Assembly: GCA_020027365.1 (NCBI GenBank)
Contig: JAHRAJ010000010.1
Coordinates: 1-10,683, forward strand
Direction of reading: 5' to 3'
Source: Cenarchaeum sp.
Lineage (GTDB): Archaea; Thermoproteota; Nitrososphaeria; Nitrososphaerales; Nitrosopumilaceae
Length of the DNA: 10,683 nt
This document shows, in pieces, positions 1 to 5,251 of this stretch (position 1 is its first letter; each line of letters opens with the position of its first letter). The notes under the pieces are model-generated. The model saw only the letters and a list, made by a program, of their open reading frames with translations, was not told the origin of the DNA and searched no databases. A program made the position numbers and the translations under genes.

Positions 1-45
1 GCCTACAACAGGCTGGTGGGCCTGGCAGAGGAGGCGGCGGTGTAG
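1..45 (+). CDS. C-terminal end of an unidentified protein (partial)
   Basis: Frame 1 is open from the first base to a TAG at 43-45 and gives AYNRLVGLAEEAAV, which reads like an amphipathic C-terminal helix. A strong inverted repeat starts 14 nt after the stop, as expected near the end of a transcript. Only 14 residues are visible, so no function can be proposed. Frame 2 is open further, to 126, but its translation is Arg/Trp-rich and looks like a high-GC shadow. Confidence 0.5.
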   Translation, partial: AYNRLVGLAEEAAV

Positions 46-58
46 CGGCAACGACCGG

Positions 59-96
59 CCGTGGGCGGCAACGACGTCGGATCAGTACGCCCACGG
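59..96. repeat. Perfect 9-bp inverted repeat (hairpin) after a stop codon
   Basis: Bases 59-67 (CCGTGGGCG) pair with 88-96 (CGCCCACGG), leaving a 20-nt loop that contains the palindrome GACGTC. It begins 14 nt after the stop at 45. A directly repeated GCGGCAACGAC occurs at 45-55 and 65-75. It may be a 3'-end or processing structure of the upstream gene. There is no T-run, so it is not a classical archaeal terminator. Confidence 0.5.
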
Positions 97-141
97 TGAC
101 TCGGTGAAAAGTTACCGGACAGACTAGCGAATCGGCATACC

Positions 142-149
142 CTTATATC
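142..149 (+). promoter_or_regulatory. TATA box of the winged-helix gene
   Basis: CTTATATC is centred 25.5 bp before the GTG at 171. Archaeal transcription starts about 25 bp downstream of the TATA centre, so the mRNA would begin at the start codon (leaderless). Confidence 0.7.
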
Positions 150-170
150 GCAGTATGCGGGTGTTGGTTC

Positions 171-449
171 GTGGCGTATAGAACCAGCATGCAGATAGTG
201 GCAGACCTGCTCACGGCAACGCAGGATTCTGGCCGGCAGGGCATACGGATTACATCGTTGCTGACAAAGGCAAACCTGTCGCATTCGAGGCTGGCAAAGT
301 TTGTCGAAAACCTTACGGGGGCAGAGCTGATCACGCAGATAGAGTATGACGGCAAAAACACCTATGTCATAACCCCCAAGGGCAGGCAGTACCTAGAGTC
401 TTATCAAAAGTTCTCGTCCATTGCAGAGTCTTTCGGGCTGGGCATCTAG
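171..449 (+). CDS. Small winged-helix DNA-binding protein
   Basis: A 92-residue protein with the layout of archaeal single-domain winged-helix regulators (COG3432-like). An N-terminal helix is followed by a helix-turn-helix at about residues 24-52 (IRITSLLTKANLSHSRLAKF). A beta wing follows at about 53-67 (ELITQIEYDGKNTYVITPKG), then a C-terminal helix that could mediate dimerisation. The role would be DNA-bound transcription control, but targets cannot be read from the sequence. The GTG at 171 is preferred because the TATA box is placed for a leaderless message; ATG at 189 would remove only six residues. The stop TAG shares CTAG with the stop of the convergent membrane-protein gene, a 4-bp tail-to-tail overlap. 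The fold call is fairly secure; the function is not. Confidence 0.8.
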   Translation: MAYRTSMQIVADLLTATQDSGRQGIRITSLLTKANLSHSRLAKFVENLTGAELITQIEYDGKNTYVITPKGRQYLESYQKFSSIAESFGLGI

Positions 450-697
450 TAGCCGTCTTTGCCATCGTTGGCGTCGTCGGCGCCGGCAGAGGAGGTACCG
501 CGCCTGTGCCTTTTATCGGCATCCCTGCGCTTTTGACGCTGTATGCCCCTCCGGGTCTTGAGCGCGCCGTACAGGATTATGCCGATGACGCCGGCCAGCA
601 TCGTGTAAAACATGACCAGGTTGGGCGGGCTCGTCGTTATTCCAATCCCCATGCCCCCGATCAGGAAGATCATGATGACGGTGTGGTACTTGTCCAT
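446..697 (-). CDS. Small two-helix membrane protein with basic tail
   Basis: An 83-residue protein with two likely membrane helices, about residues 6-21 (TVIMIFLIGGMGIGI) and 27-46 (LVMFYTMLAGVIGIILYGAL). A strongly basic stretch follows (KTRRGIQRQKRR, about 47-58) and then a polar, Asp/Gly-rich end. By the positive-inside rule the tail is probably cytoplasmic. I do not recognise the family. ATG at 697 is chosen because a TATA box is centred 25.5 bp upstream. The gene is divergent from another small two-helix protein at 748 and appears to share that TATA box, so the two may be co-expressed or may be partners (inference). Its stop overlaps the stop of the winged-helix gene. Confidence 0.7.
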   Translation of the reverse strand: MDKYHTVIMIFLIGGMGIGITTSPPNLVMFYTMLAGVIGIILYGALKTRRGIQRQKRRDADKRHRRGTSSAGADDANDGKDGY

Positions 698-718
698 GAT
701 CGGCTACGGCCGCAAAAC

Positions 719-726
719 AATATATC
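719..726. promoter_or_regulatory. Single TATA box midway between two divergent genes
   Basis: AATATATC lies exactly at the centre of the 50-bp gap between start codons at 697 (minus) and 748 (plus), 25.5 bp from each. The ATATAT core is self-complementary. A-rich stretches that could serve as TFB recognition elements lie on both sides (CAAAAC before it on the plus strand, CAAAAAG on the minus strand). No second TATA candidate is visible in the gap. Confidence 0.7.
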
Positions 727-747
727 TTTTTGATCACAGGCACATGT

Positions 748-933
748 ATGAAAAAACTGCTAGAACTGGCCGGATTCGGCCTGATCGGTGGCACCATCTA
801 TGCGTTTTTGGGTCCCATTGTGCAAAAAGATCCCTGGGGATGGCCGATCTTTTGGGCGTGTGCCGGCGGGGCGCTGGTGATCATCATATACAAACGCCAC
901 CTTGCCAAAAAAGAAGAGGCCGGACAGACATAG
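748..933 (+). CDS. Small two-helix membrane protein
   Basis: A 61-residue protein beginning MKKLLELAGF. It has two probable membrane helices, about residues 8-25 (AGFGLIGGTIYAFLGPIV) and 32-48 (WPIFWACAGGALVIIIY), joined by a short loop (QKDPWG). A charged end follows (KRHLAKKEEAGQT). I do not recognise the family. ATG at 748 is favoured over the in-frame TTG at 730, because the central TATA box is 25.5 bp upstream of 748 and because the polypeptide then starts with a Lys-Lys pair before the first helix. It is the divergent partner of the membrane protein at 697-446. Confidence 0.65.
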   Translation: MKKLLELAGFGLIGGTIYAFLGPIVQKDPWGWPIFWACAGGALVIIIYKRHLAKKEEAGQT

Positions 934-959
934 CGATCGGCGGCGGGCAACCGACAGAT

Positions 960-967
960 CTATAAAG
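960..967 (+). promoter_or_regulatory. TATA box with no assigned gene
   Basis: CTATAAAG is a good match to the archaeal TATA consensus. It predicts transcription from about 988-990, into a stretch with a 6-bp hairpin (984-989 with 996-1001) and a 27-codon ORF starting at 992. It could drive a small RNA or a very short mRNA. Confidence 0.45.
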
Positions 968-991
968 GACGGTTTAGGCCATACGCTTGTC

Positions 992-1075
992 ATGGCAAGC
1001 GAGGGAGCGCACTGGTGGATTGGACTGGGCAAGGATCTCGAGGCAGACATCGAATCATCGTCTCGCGGCGAGTAG
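992..1075 (+). CDS. Possible 27-residue small protein
   Basis: ATG at 992 to TAG at 1073-1075 encodes a 27-residue peptide: MASEGAHWWIGLGKD, then an acidic end (LEADIESSSRGE). The only support is a TATA box centred 28.5 bp upstream, close to the leaderless spacing of the neighbouring genes, and a plausible composition. The start codon lies in the loop of a short perfect hairpin (984-1001). It may equally be a non-coding transcript or chance. The rest of 934-1121 contains no other gene I can support. Confidence 0.3.
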   Translation: MASEGAHWWIGLGKDLEADIESSSRGE

Positions 1076-1118
1076 ACGATCGGGTTTGTGTTGGCAGGCT
1101 GGTTGGTTGGTTGATAGC

Positions 1119-1122
1119 AAAA
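1119..1122 (-). terminator. Oligo-T after tRNA-Thr
   Basis: On the minus strand, TTTT follows directly on the last acceptor-stem base (the first T is the discriminator). Short T-runs are the usual archaeal termination signal for tRNA genes. Confidence 0.5.
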
Positions 1123-1195
1123 GCCCCGAACGGGATCTGAACCCGCGACCTAACGCTTACGAAGCGTTTGCTCTACCGGACTGAGCTACCGAGGC
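1122..1195 (-). tRNA. tRNA-Thr, anticodon CGU
   Basis: A complete 74-nt cloverleaf, intron-free, without an encoded CCA. The acceptor stem GCCTCGG pairs with TCGGGGC, with two G-U pairs. The D arm is GCTC/GAGC with G18G19. The anticodon stem AACGC/GCGTT encloses the loop TTCGTAA, so the anticodon is CGU. The variable loop is AGGTC. The T arm is GCGGG/CCCGT with loop TTCAGAT. The discriminator is U73, as known for archaeal tRNA-Thr. It decodes ACG. Position 58 in the T loop is G, where A is nearly universal. The tRNA is divergent from the mutase gene, with exactly 50 bp between its 5' end and that ATG. Confidence 0.95.
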
Positions 1196-1216
1196 ACAGG
1201 CACAGGACGGTCAGAG

Positions 1217-1226
1217 TTAATAAAAA
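1217..1226. promoter_or_regulatory. Shared TATA region of tRNA-Thr and the phosphohexomutase gene
   Basis: TTAATAAAAA on the plus strand (TTTTTATTAA on the minus strand) is the only AT-rich stretch in the 50-bp gap. It lies about 25 bp before the ATG at 1246 and about 26 bp before the tRNA 5' end at 1195. Both transcripts would start at the first base of their product. Confidence 0.65.
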
Positions 1227-1245
1227 GCCTTGCCGTTTGCAGGGT

Positions 1246-2583
1246 ATGAAAAAGTCAATCTCGGGCATACGGGGGGTGTTTGGCGGCGGTGGCGGGGGGG
1301 ACTTTGAGCTGGGCCACGTGATCGAGTTTGTCGGGAATTTTTCGCGCCTGATCGGCGAGGGCGGGGCGTGCGTGATCGGGAGGGACACCCGGCCGTCTGG
1401 TCCCGTTGTGGAGGAGGTGGCGGTGGCGGCGTTGCTGCAAAACGGGGTTGACGTGTACACGCTGGGGGTGGCACCGACGCCGGTGGTGTTCAGAGAGGCC
1501 CGTCGGCGGGGGGCCGGCGGGGTGGTCGTGTCATCGTCACACAACCCGCTGGACTGGAACGGGCTAAAGTTCATCGTAGGCGGCAGGGGGATTAACGAGG
1601 ACGAGCTAAAGACCGTGGTCTCGGGGAGCGGGGGCAGGGGCATTTCAGGATCGGTTGGCGAGCAGACATACATCGAGTCAGAATACATACATGATGCGCT
1701 AGAGCAGATTGGGCCAGTGGCGGGCCTCCGCATGCCCGGCGTCACGGTAGACGCGGGGGGAGGGGCCGCGGCGGGCACGGCACCGGATCTTTTGGAGAGG
1801 CTCGGGTGCAAAGTCGACGTGATAAACGGATCGGTGTCGGGTTCGACAAGGGGTCCGGATCCGACCGGTGACGCCCTGGCCGACCTGGTGAGGGCATCGG
1901 CCTGCCGCGATATTGGCTTTGCATTTGACCTTGACGGCGACAGGCTGGTGGTCGTAAAGGACGGCGTAAAGCAGGCCCCCGATGTGACGCTCGGGCTCGG
2001 GGTCGCAAGGTCGCTGGAGCTGGGGCACAGGAAGTTTGTGTTTAGCGTGGACACCAGCGTATCGATCGAAAGATTTGTCAGGGAGAGGGGAGGGAGCGTG
2101 CAGAGATCAAAGGTGGGAGAGGCAAACGTGATAGACGCGATGCTCAAGGCAGGGGCAGATGCAGGCGGCGAGGGCAGTAGCGGCGGGTTTATCCTGCCAG
2201 AGTTTAACTATTGCAGGGACGGGATCCTGACTAGCGGTCTTGTGGCCGCGATGCTGGGCGACAGGGGGGACGGGCGTCTGGCGGAGATTATGGAGTTTAT
2301 GGGAGGATACTGCGGGGTCAGGGACGTGGTTGCGGTCGAGTCTGATCTGCATGATGCCGTGATGGCGGAGCTTGAAAAGGAGGTTCGATCGGGGTTTTCC
2401 GAGACGGTCACCATAGACGGCATCAAGGGGATTGCAGACGAGGACTCGTGGGTGCTGGTCAGAAAGTCAAACACCGAGGACATCATCAGGGTGTCGGCAG
2501 AGTCTGACGACCCCCAAAAAGCAAGGAGGATGGTGGAGGATGCAAGGAGGATGGTGGTCCGGTGCCATGAAAGGGTTGGATGA
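1246..2583 (+). CDS. glmM: Phosphoglucomutase/phosphomannomutase/phosphoglucosamine mutase family enzyme
   Basis: A 445-residue alpha-D-phosphohexomutase, near full family length. It interconverts hexose 1- and 6-phosphates in the cytosol, feeding sugar nucleotides or UDP-GlcNAc precursors. Visible motifs are the N-terminal SGIRG (residues 6-10), the phosphoserine loop SSSHNP with catalytic Ser98, and the Mg-binding loop DLDGDR (228-233). The sugar-binding loop is GGEGSSGG (307-314), and the C-terminal phosphate-binding loop is RKSNTED (406-412). Glucosamine, mannose or glucose specificity cannot be settled from sequence, so the symbol is tentative. ATG at 1246 is used because the TATA box is 25 bp upstream; an in-frame extension to 1168 would run through the tRNA. 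Odd features are a run of six glycines (13-18) and a duplicated ARRMV heptad near the C terminus. The stop overlaps the start of thiL. Confidence 0.9.
   Translation: MKKSISGIRGVFGGGGGGDFELGHVIEFVGNFSRLIGEGGACVIGRDTRPSGPVVEEVAVAALLQNGVDVYTLGVAPTPVVFREARRRGAGGVVVSSSHNPLDWNGLKFIVGGRGINEDELKTVVSGSGGRGISGSVGEQTYIESEYIHDALEQIGPVAGLRMPGVTVDAGGGAAAGTAPDLLERLGCKVDVINGSVSGSTRGPDPTGDALADLVRASACRDIGFAFDLDGDRLVVVKDGVKQAPDVTLGLGVARSLELGHRKFVFSVDTSVSIERFVRERGGSVQRSKVGEANVIDAMLKAGADAGGEGSSGGFILPEFNYCRDGILTSGLVAAMLGDRGDGRLAEIMEFMGGYCGVRDVVAVESDLHDAVMAELEKEVRSGFSETVTIDGIKGIADEDSWVLVRKSNTEDIIRVSAESDDPQKARRMVEDARRMVVRCHERVG
2521..2557 (+). repeat. 16-bp tandem direct repeat at the 3' end of the mutase gene
   Basis: GCAAGGAGGATGGTGG occurs at 2521-2536 and again at 2542-2557, a period of 21 bp or seven codons. 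In the mutase it encodes two ARRMV heptads. Each copy contains AAGGAGG, a strong Shine-Dalgarno sequence, just upstream of the two possible thiL starts. Confidence 0.8.
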
Positions 2584-3556
2584 GGATCAGATAATCAGAA
2601 TCGTACGGTCGGAGATTGGGGACAAGGGGGGGTTTGTGCCGGATGATGTCGAGGTGTTCAAGCAGGGCGGAATCCGGATGGCAATGGCCGTGGACACCAT
2701 GACGCAGGGGACCGACATGCCACGCGGGATGTGGATGGACGAGGTTGCACGAAAGAGCGTGGCCGCGTGCGTCAGTGACTTTGCGGCCAAGGGCGTCAGG
2801 CCCGAGTTTGGCTCCGTCTCGCTGACCGTGCCGGCTGACATGTCTGCAGGACAGATACGCCGGATGGCGCGTGGTTTCAAGGCGGCATCCAGCGAGTTTG
2901 GCGTGAGGATTCTGGGCGGCGACACCGGCGGCGGGGCGGAGCTTGTGATCAGCGTCTGGCTGTGCGGCGCGGCGGCCCATGGCATCGTATCCAGGGGAGG
3001 GGCGGCGGCAGGCGACATAATCTTTGCGACCGGGGCGTTTGGCAACACGGCGGCGGGCCTGCATCTGATGCTGTCATCCGGCGGCAGGAGGCGTCCAAGG
3101 CTGGGCAGTGCAGACCGCAGGTATGTAGACGCGTTTTGCAGTCCGAGTCCCAGACTGGAGTTTGGGATCCGGATTGGCAGGCACATCACCTCGGCGATGG
3201 ATTCTAGCGACGGCCTGGCCGCAACCCTCAACGAGATGTCAAGACAGAGCGGCAGGCGGTTTGTGGTGTCAAGGCTTCCGTATGATACATCCCTGGAGGG
3301 GTTTGCAAGCAGACACAATGTGTCGGCGACGGATTTGGTGCTGTTTGGAGGCGAGGAGTATGAGATTGTTTTTACGGCACCCAGAGGCAGCGCGGCGAGG
3401 ATTTGCAGGATTGCGGCAGGTTGCGGGGTGGAGCTGACAAGGGTCGGGACGGTCGGTCGGGAGAGCAAAGGTGGCGGCGATGTGGTCATGGAATCAGGCG
3501 GCGTGACAAAGGCGGTCAAAGACAGGGGGTGGTCGCACCTGCGCGGGGAATCATGA
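2567..3556 (+). CDS. thiL: Thiamine-monophosphate kinase
   Basis: A 329-residue ThiL, which phosphorylates thiamine monophosphate to thiamine diphosphate with ATP, the last step of cofactor synthesis. Family landmarks are the Asp pair (residues 26-27) in the region of the usual GDD motif and DT at 43-44. The SDFAAKG segment (70-76) corresponds to the usual SDLAAMG. GGDT (117-120), ATGAFGNTAAGL (154-165), PSPR (193-196), MDSSDGL (211-217) and GGEEYE (261-266) complete the set. The glycine normally before the Asp pair is replaced (VPDD). ATG at 2567 overlaps the mutase stop by 17 bp, which implies co-transcription and translational coupling. An in-frame ATG at 2540 sits 10 nt after AAGGAGG, a better Shine-Dalgarno distance, but its extra residues (MQGGWWSGA) do not resemble the family, so I prefer 2567. 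I see no metabolic link to the mutase. Confidence 0.93.
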   Translation: MKGLDEDQIIRIVRSEIGDKGGFVPDDVEVFKQGGIRMAMAVDTMTQGTDMPRGMWMDEVARKSVAACVSDFAAKGVRPEFGSVSLTVPADMSAGQIRRMARGFKAASSEFGVRILGGDTGGGAELVISVWLCGAAAHGIVSRGGAAAGDIIFATGAFGNTAAGLHLMLSSGGRRRPRLGSADRRYVDAFCSPSPRLEFGIRIGRHITSAMDSSDGLAATLNEMSRQSGRRFVVSRLPYDTSLEGFASRHNVSATDLVLFGGEEYEIVFTAPRGSAARICRIAAGCGVELTRVGTVGRESKGGGDVVMESGGVTKAVKDRGWSHLRGES

Positions 3557-3571
3557 CGCAGGTGGGCCGTG

Positions 3572-3607
3572 CGTGGGCGGGGAGAATAACCCCCCCCTCT
3601 TCCCACG
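3572..3607. repeat. Inverted repeat after the thiL stop
   Basis: CGTGGG (3572-3577) pairs with CCCACG (3602-3607), starting 15 nt after the stop. The enclosed G-rich and C-rich halves (3579-3584, 3591-3599) can add a few pairs. It resembles the hairpin at 59-96 in position and in the GTGGGCGG sequence. No T-run follows. It is the only notable structure in the 174-bp gap up to uS11. Confidence 0.4.
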
Positions 3608-3685
3608 TTGTTGACCTCTGCCTAAAGCCACCCGGTCAGATCCAGGGCCGAATTTGTGATAAACCCGGCAAAACGACGCTCAATG

Positions 3686-3695
3686 TTTTTTAAAC
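3686..3695 (+). promoter_or_regulatory. Probable TATA box of the uS11 gene
   Basis: TTTTTTAAAC is centred about 40 bp before the ATG at 3731. Transcription would start near 3716, giving a leader of about 15 nt, unlike the leaderless genes around it. I see no clear Shine-Dalgarno sequence in that leader. Confidence 0.5.
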
Positions 3696-3730
3696 CCCCT
3701 TGGAACCGTTTGGTATTGTCCGAATCCGAG

Positions 3731-4381
3731 ATGGCAGATGATGCCGAAAAGGCGGCAGGCGAGGAAAAGGCCGCAGAGGATGTAGAAAAGGACGTAAAAG
3801 ATGAGGCTCAGGATCAGGTTCCCGTAGAGGTGTCCACAGGAGACGGGACGGCGGTAATCCAGGAGCCGGCACCGGCGGCGGGTGACGCTGTGGGGGGCGA
3901 GTCCAAGCCGGCAGATGCGGCGGCGGCGGCAACAGCAGGCGAAAAGGTGACCGAGTCAAAGGAGGCAGAGGCCGCCCCCGATGCAAAAAAGGAAGAGATT
4001 GAAAAGTGGGGAATCGCCCACATTTACAGCAGCTATAACAACACGATCATACACATGACGGATCTCACAGGGGCCGAGACCGTGTCCATCAGCTCTGGCG
4101 GGATTCATGTAAACGCCGACAGATACGAGTCGTCGCCGTTTGCCGCGATGAAGGCCGCAAACCAGGTGGTAGAGGCCACGCGGACAAAGGGATTTACCGG
4201 GTTTCACATAAGGGTGAGGGCCGTCGGCGGCATGGGCTCAAGGGTTCCCGGTCCGGGCGCGCAGGCGGCAATCAGGGCGCTGGCAAGGGGCGGATTTAAG
4301 ATTGGCAGGATTGACGACGTTACCCCAATCCCGCACGATACAACGCGCAAAAAGGGCGGCAAGCGCGGAAGAAGAGTCTAA
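3731..4381 (+). CDS. rps11: 30S ribosomal protein uS11 with acidic N-terminal extension
   Basis: Residues about 91-216 are a complete archaeal uS11, from [17 protein letters not shown] through [20 protein letters not shown] to the basic end [13 protein letters not shown]. It sits in the platform of the small subunit, near the mRNA exit. Archaeal uS11 is usually about 130 residues. Here about 90 residues rich in Ala, Glu, Asp and Lys precede the core ([19 protein letters not shown] and similar), low-complexity and probably disordered. ATG at 3731 is the best start. In-frame ATGs at 3656 and 3683 lie upstream of or at the TATA box, and every acidic segment lies after 3731, so the extension is not a start-site artefact. 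The stop overlaps by 4 bp that of the convergent gene. No rps13, rps4 or rpoD lies beside it. Confidence 0.93.
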   Translation: MADDAEKAAGEEKAAEDVEKDVKDEAQDQVPVEVSTGDGTAVIQEPAPAAGDAVGGESKPADAAAAATAGEKVTESKEAEAAPDAKKEEIEKWGIAHIYSSYNNTIIHMTDLTGAETVSISSGGIHVNADRYESSPFAAMKAANQVVEATRTKGFTGFHIRVRAVGGMGSRVPGPGAQAAIRALARGGFKIGRIDDVTPIPHDTTRKKGGKRGRRV

Positions 4382-4689
4382 GACTCGACGGTTTTGAGCC
4401 GAACCTTGCATCCCTTGGATTCCAGATAGTCGGCCAGAAACCGTGCCAGTCTTTCCTCGGGTTGCCCGTCGCGGTATCTTTGCAGCATGTCCGCAAACTC
4501 TTTTTCCATCCCCTCTGCCAGAGAAGCCTTTATGGCAATCTGGAAGAACGTCCAACCAAACTTGGAGACCGGCTTGCCCAGCATGCAGGTACCGGGCCCT
4601 CCGCAGCGCGTCTCAATGTGGGACAACGCCCGCTTGATCAGCACAATGTCGTCGTCATAGGTGGTGGTGCCCGCCTCAAAGAGAAGCAT
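4378..4689 (-). CDS. Unrecognised 103-residue protein
   Basis: ATG at 4689 to TAG at 4378-4380. I do not recognise the family. The sequence looks globular: a short N-terminal strand (MLLFEAG), a helix ([13 protein letters not shown]), a central segment with Cys29 and Cys35 ([19 protein letters not shown]), and a helical C-terminal half ([34 protein letters not shown]) ending in a strand-like KVRLKT. The start overlaps the end of the PDCD5-like gene by 14 bp and has GGGAGG 10 nt upstream, so it is probably translated from the rtcB message. The reading frame is open further upstream, but there it only mirrors the low-complexity tail of its neighbour. A link to RNA or translation is suggested by context alone. 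Confidence 0.75.
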   Translation of the reverse strand: MLLFEAGTTTYDDDIVLIKRALSHIETRCGGPGTCMLGKPVSKFGWTFFQIAIKASLAEGMEKEFADMLQRYRDGQPEERLARFLADYLESKGCKVRLKTVES

Positions 4690-5251
4690 CGTGGTTGTTC
4701 CTCCCGCTGTTGTTGCCGTTGTCGTCGCCGCTGCTGCCGCTGTTGTCGTCGTCGTCCCGCCCGGCGTCGTCATCCGCCGCATGCTTGTCCGGTGTGCCGC
4801 GAGGTGCGTTGTCGTCGTTCTCGTTTTCGTCGTTTTCGTCCCCCAGCCTGTCAGACAGCGACACAAGCTCGCCGTCCTTTTCGACGTGTATCTTGGTGTC
4901 TATCCGAATGTAGAGGCCCACCGAGCGAAACAGGGCGAGTAGCCTCCCGCCGTCAAGCCGCTCGCGGAGCTCGCCGGACGCGACCATCTCGCCCAGCTTG
5001 TGGATTATCGGTCCGGCCTGCGCCGGAAACTGCGACTCGGCGCCGTATACAACCTCGGCCCCGCGATATCCCAGGTTTTGGAGCAGGATTTTACGATAGT
5101 CCGGCCGTCCGGGCGGGGTTTGTTGTGTGCCGGCGCTGGCGCCTCGGTCGGCGTTGTTGTCGTTAGAACCGTCGCCCCTTGACGACATGTTGCGCTGCAT
5201 CTCTGCCAGCCGTCTGGCCTTTAGCCTTGCCAGCTCCGAGTCCTCGCTCAA
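4676..5251 (-). CDS. PDCD5-family (TFAR19) protein with acidic C-terminal tail
   Basis: A 191-residue protein. The PDCD5-like part begins SEDSELARLKARRLAEMQR, has a polar linker (about 22-48), then a helical core (about 50-115) and the family's end region around RIDTKIHVEKDGELVSLSD (116-134). Archaeal members are about 110-120 residues, have been reported to bind nucleic acid, and lack a firmly defined role. Residues about 139-191 are an added tail rich in Asp, Asn, Gly and Ser, including DDDDNSGSSGDDNGN. The TTG start at 5249-5251 overlaps the rtcB stop TGA in the quartet TTGA, so translation is coupled to rtcB. No other start fits the family N terminus. The tail DNA (4679-4837) is GAC/AAC triplet-rich. 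Confidence 0.85.
   Translation of the reverse strand: MSEDSELARLKARRLAEMQRNMSSRGDGSNDNNADRGASAGTQQTPPGRPDYRKILLQNLGYRGAEVVYGAESQFPAQAGPIIHKLGEMVASGELRERLDGGRLLALFRSVGLYIRIDTKIHVEKDGELVSLSDRLGDENDENENDDNAPRGTPDKHAADDDAGRDDDDNSGSSGDDNGNNSGRNNHDASL
4700..4705 (-). promoter_or_regulatory. Shine-Dalgarno sequence of the 103-residue gene
   Basis: GGGAGG on the minus strand lies 10 nt before the ATG at 4689 and supports that start over longer in-frame alternatives. It is inside the coding sequence for the acidic tail of the upstream gene. Confidence 0.6.

Noticed and set aside
987..1184. A 65-codon plus-strand ORF over the tRNA
   Set aside because: It runs through the antisense of the tRNA-Thr gene and its translation (KSPERDLNPRPNAYEAFALPD part) is the familiar false ORF from an antisense tRNA.
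1173..2147. A 324-codon minus-strand open frame opposite the phosphohexomutase
   Set aside because: It reads Ser/Pro/Thr-rich throughout with no motif, covers the tRNA and a gene with all catalytic motifs, and is typical of antisense frames in GC-rich DNA.
2587..3606. A 339-codon minus-strand open frame opposite thiL
   Set aside because: Low-complexity Pro/Ser/Ala translation with no domain; the plus strand encodes a complete ThiL.
4690..4800. GAC/GTC triplet tract as an independent repeat element
   Set aside because: It is explained by Asp/Asn/Gly codons in the tail of the PDCD5-like protein, and the units are irregular.
4462..5166. Plus-strand frames of 234 codons and shorter opposite the PDCD5-like gene
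   Set aside because: Arg/Cys/Pro-rich translation arising from the complement of Asp/Asn triplets; the minus strand has a recognisable family and operon overlaps.
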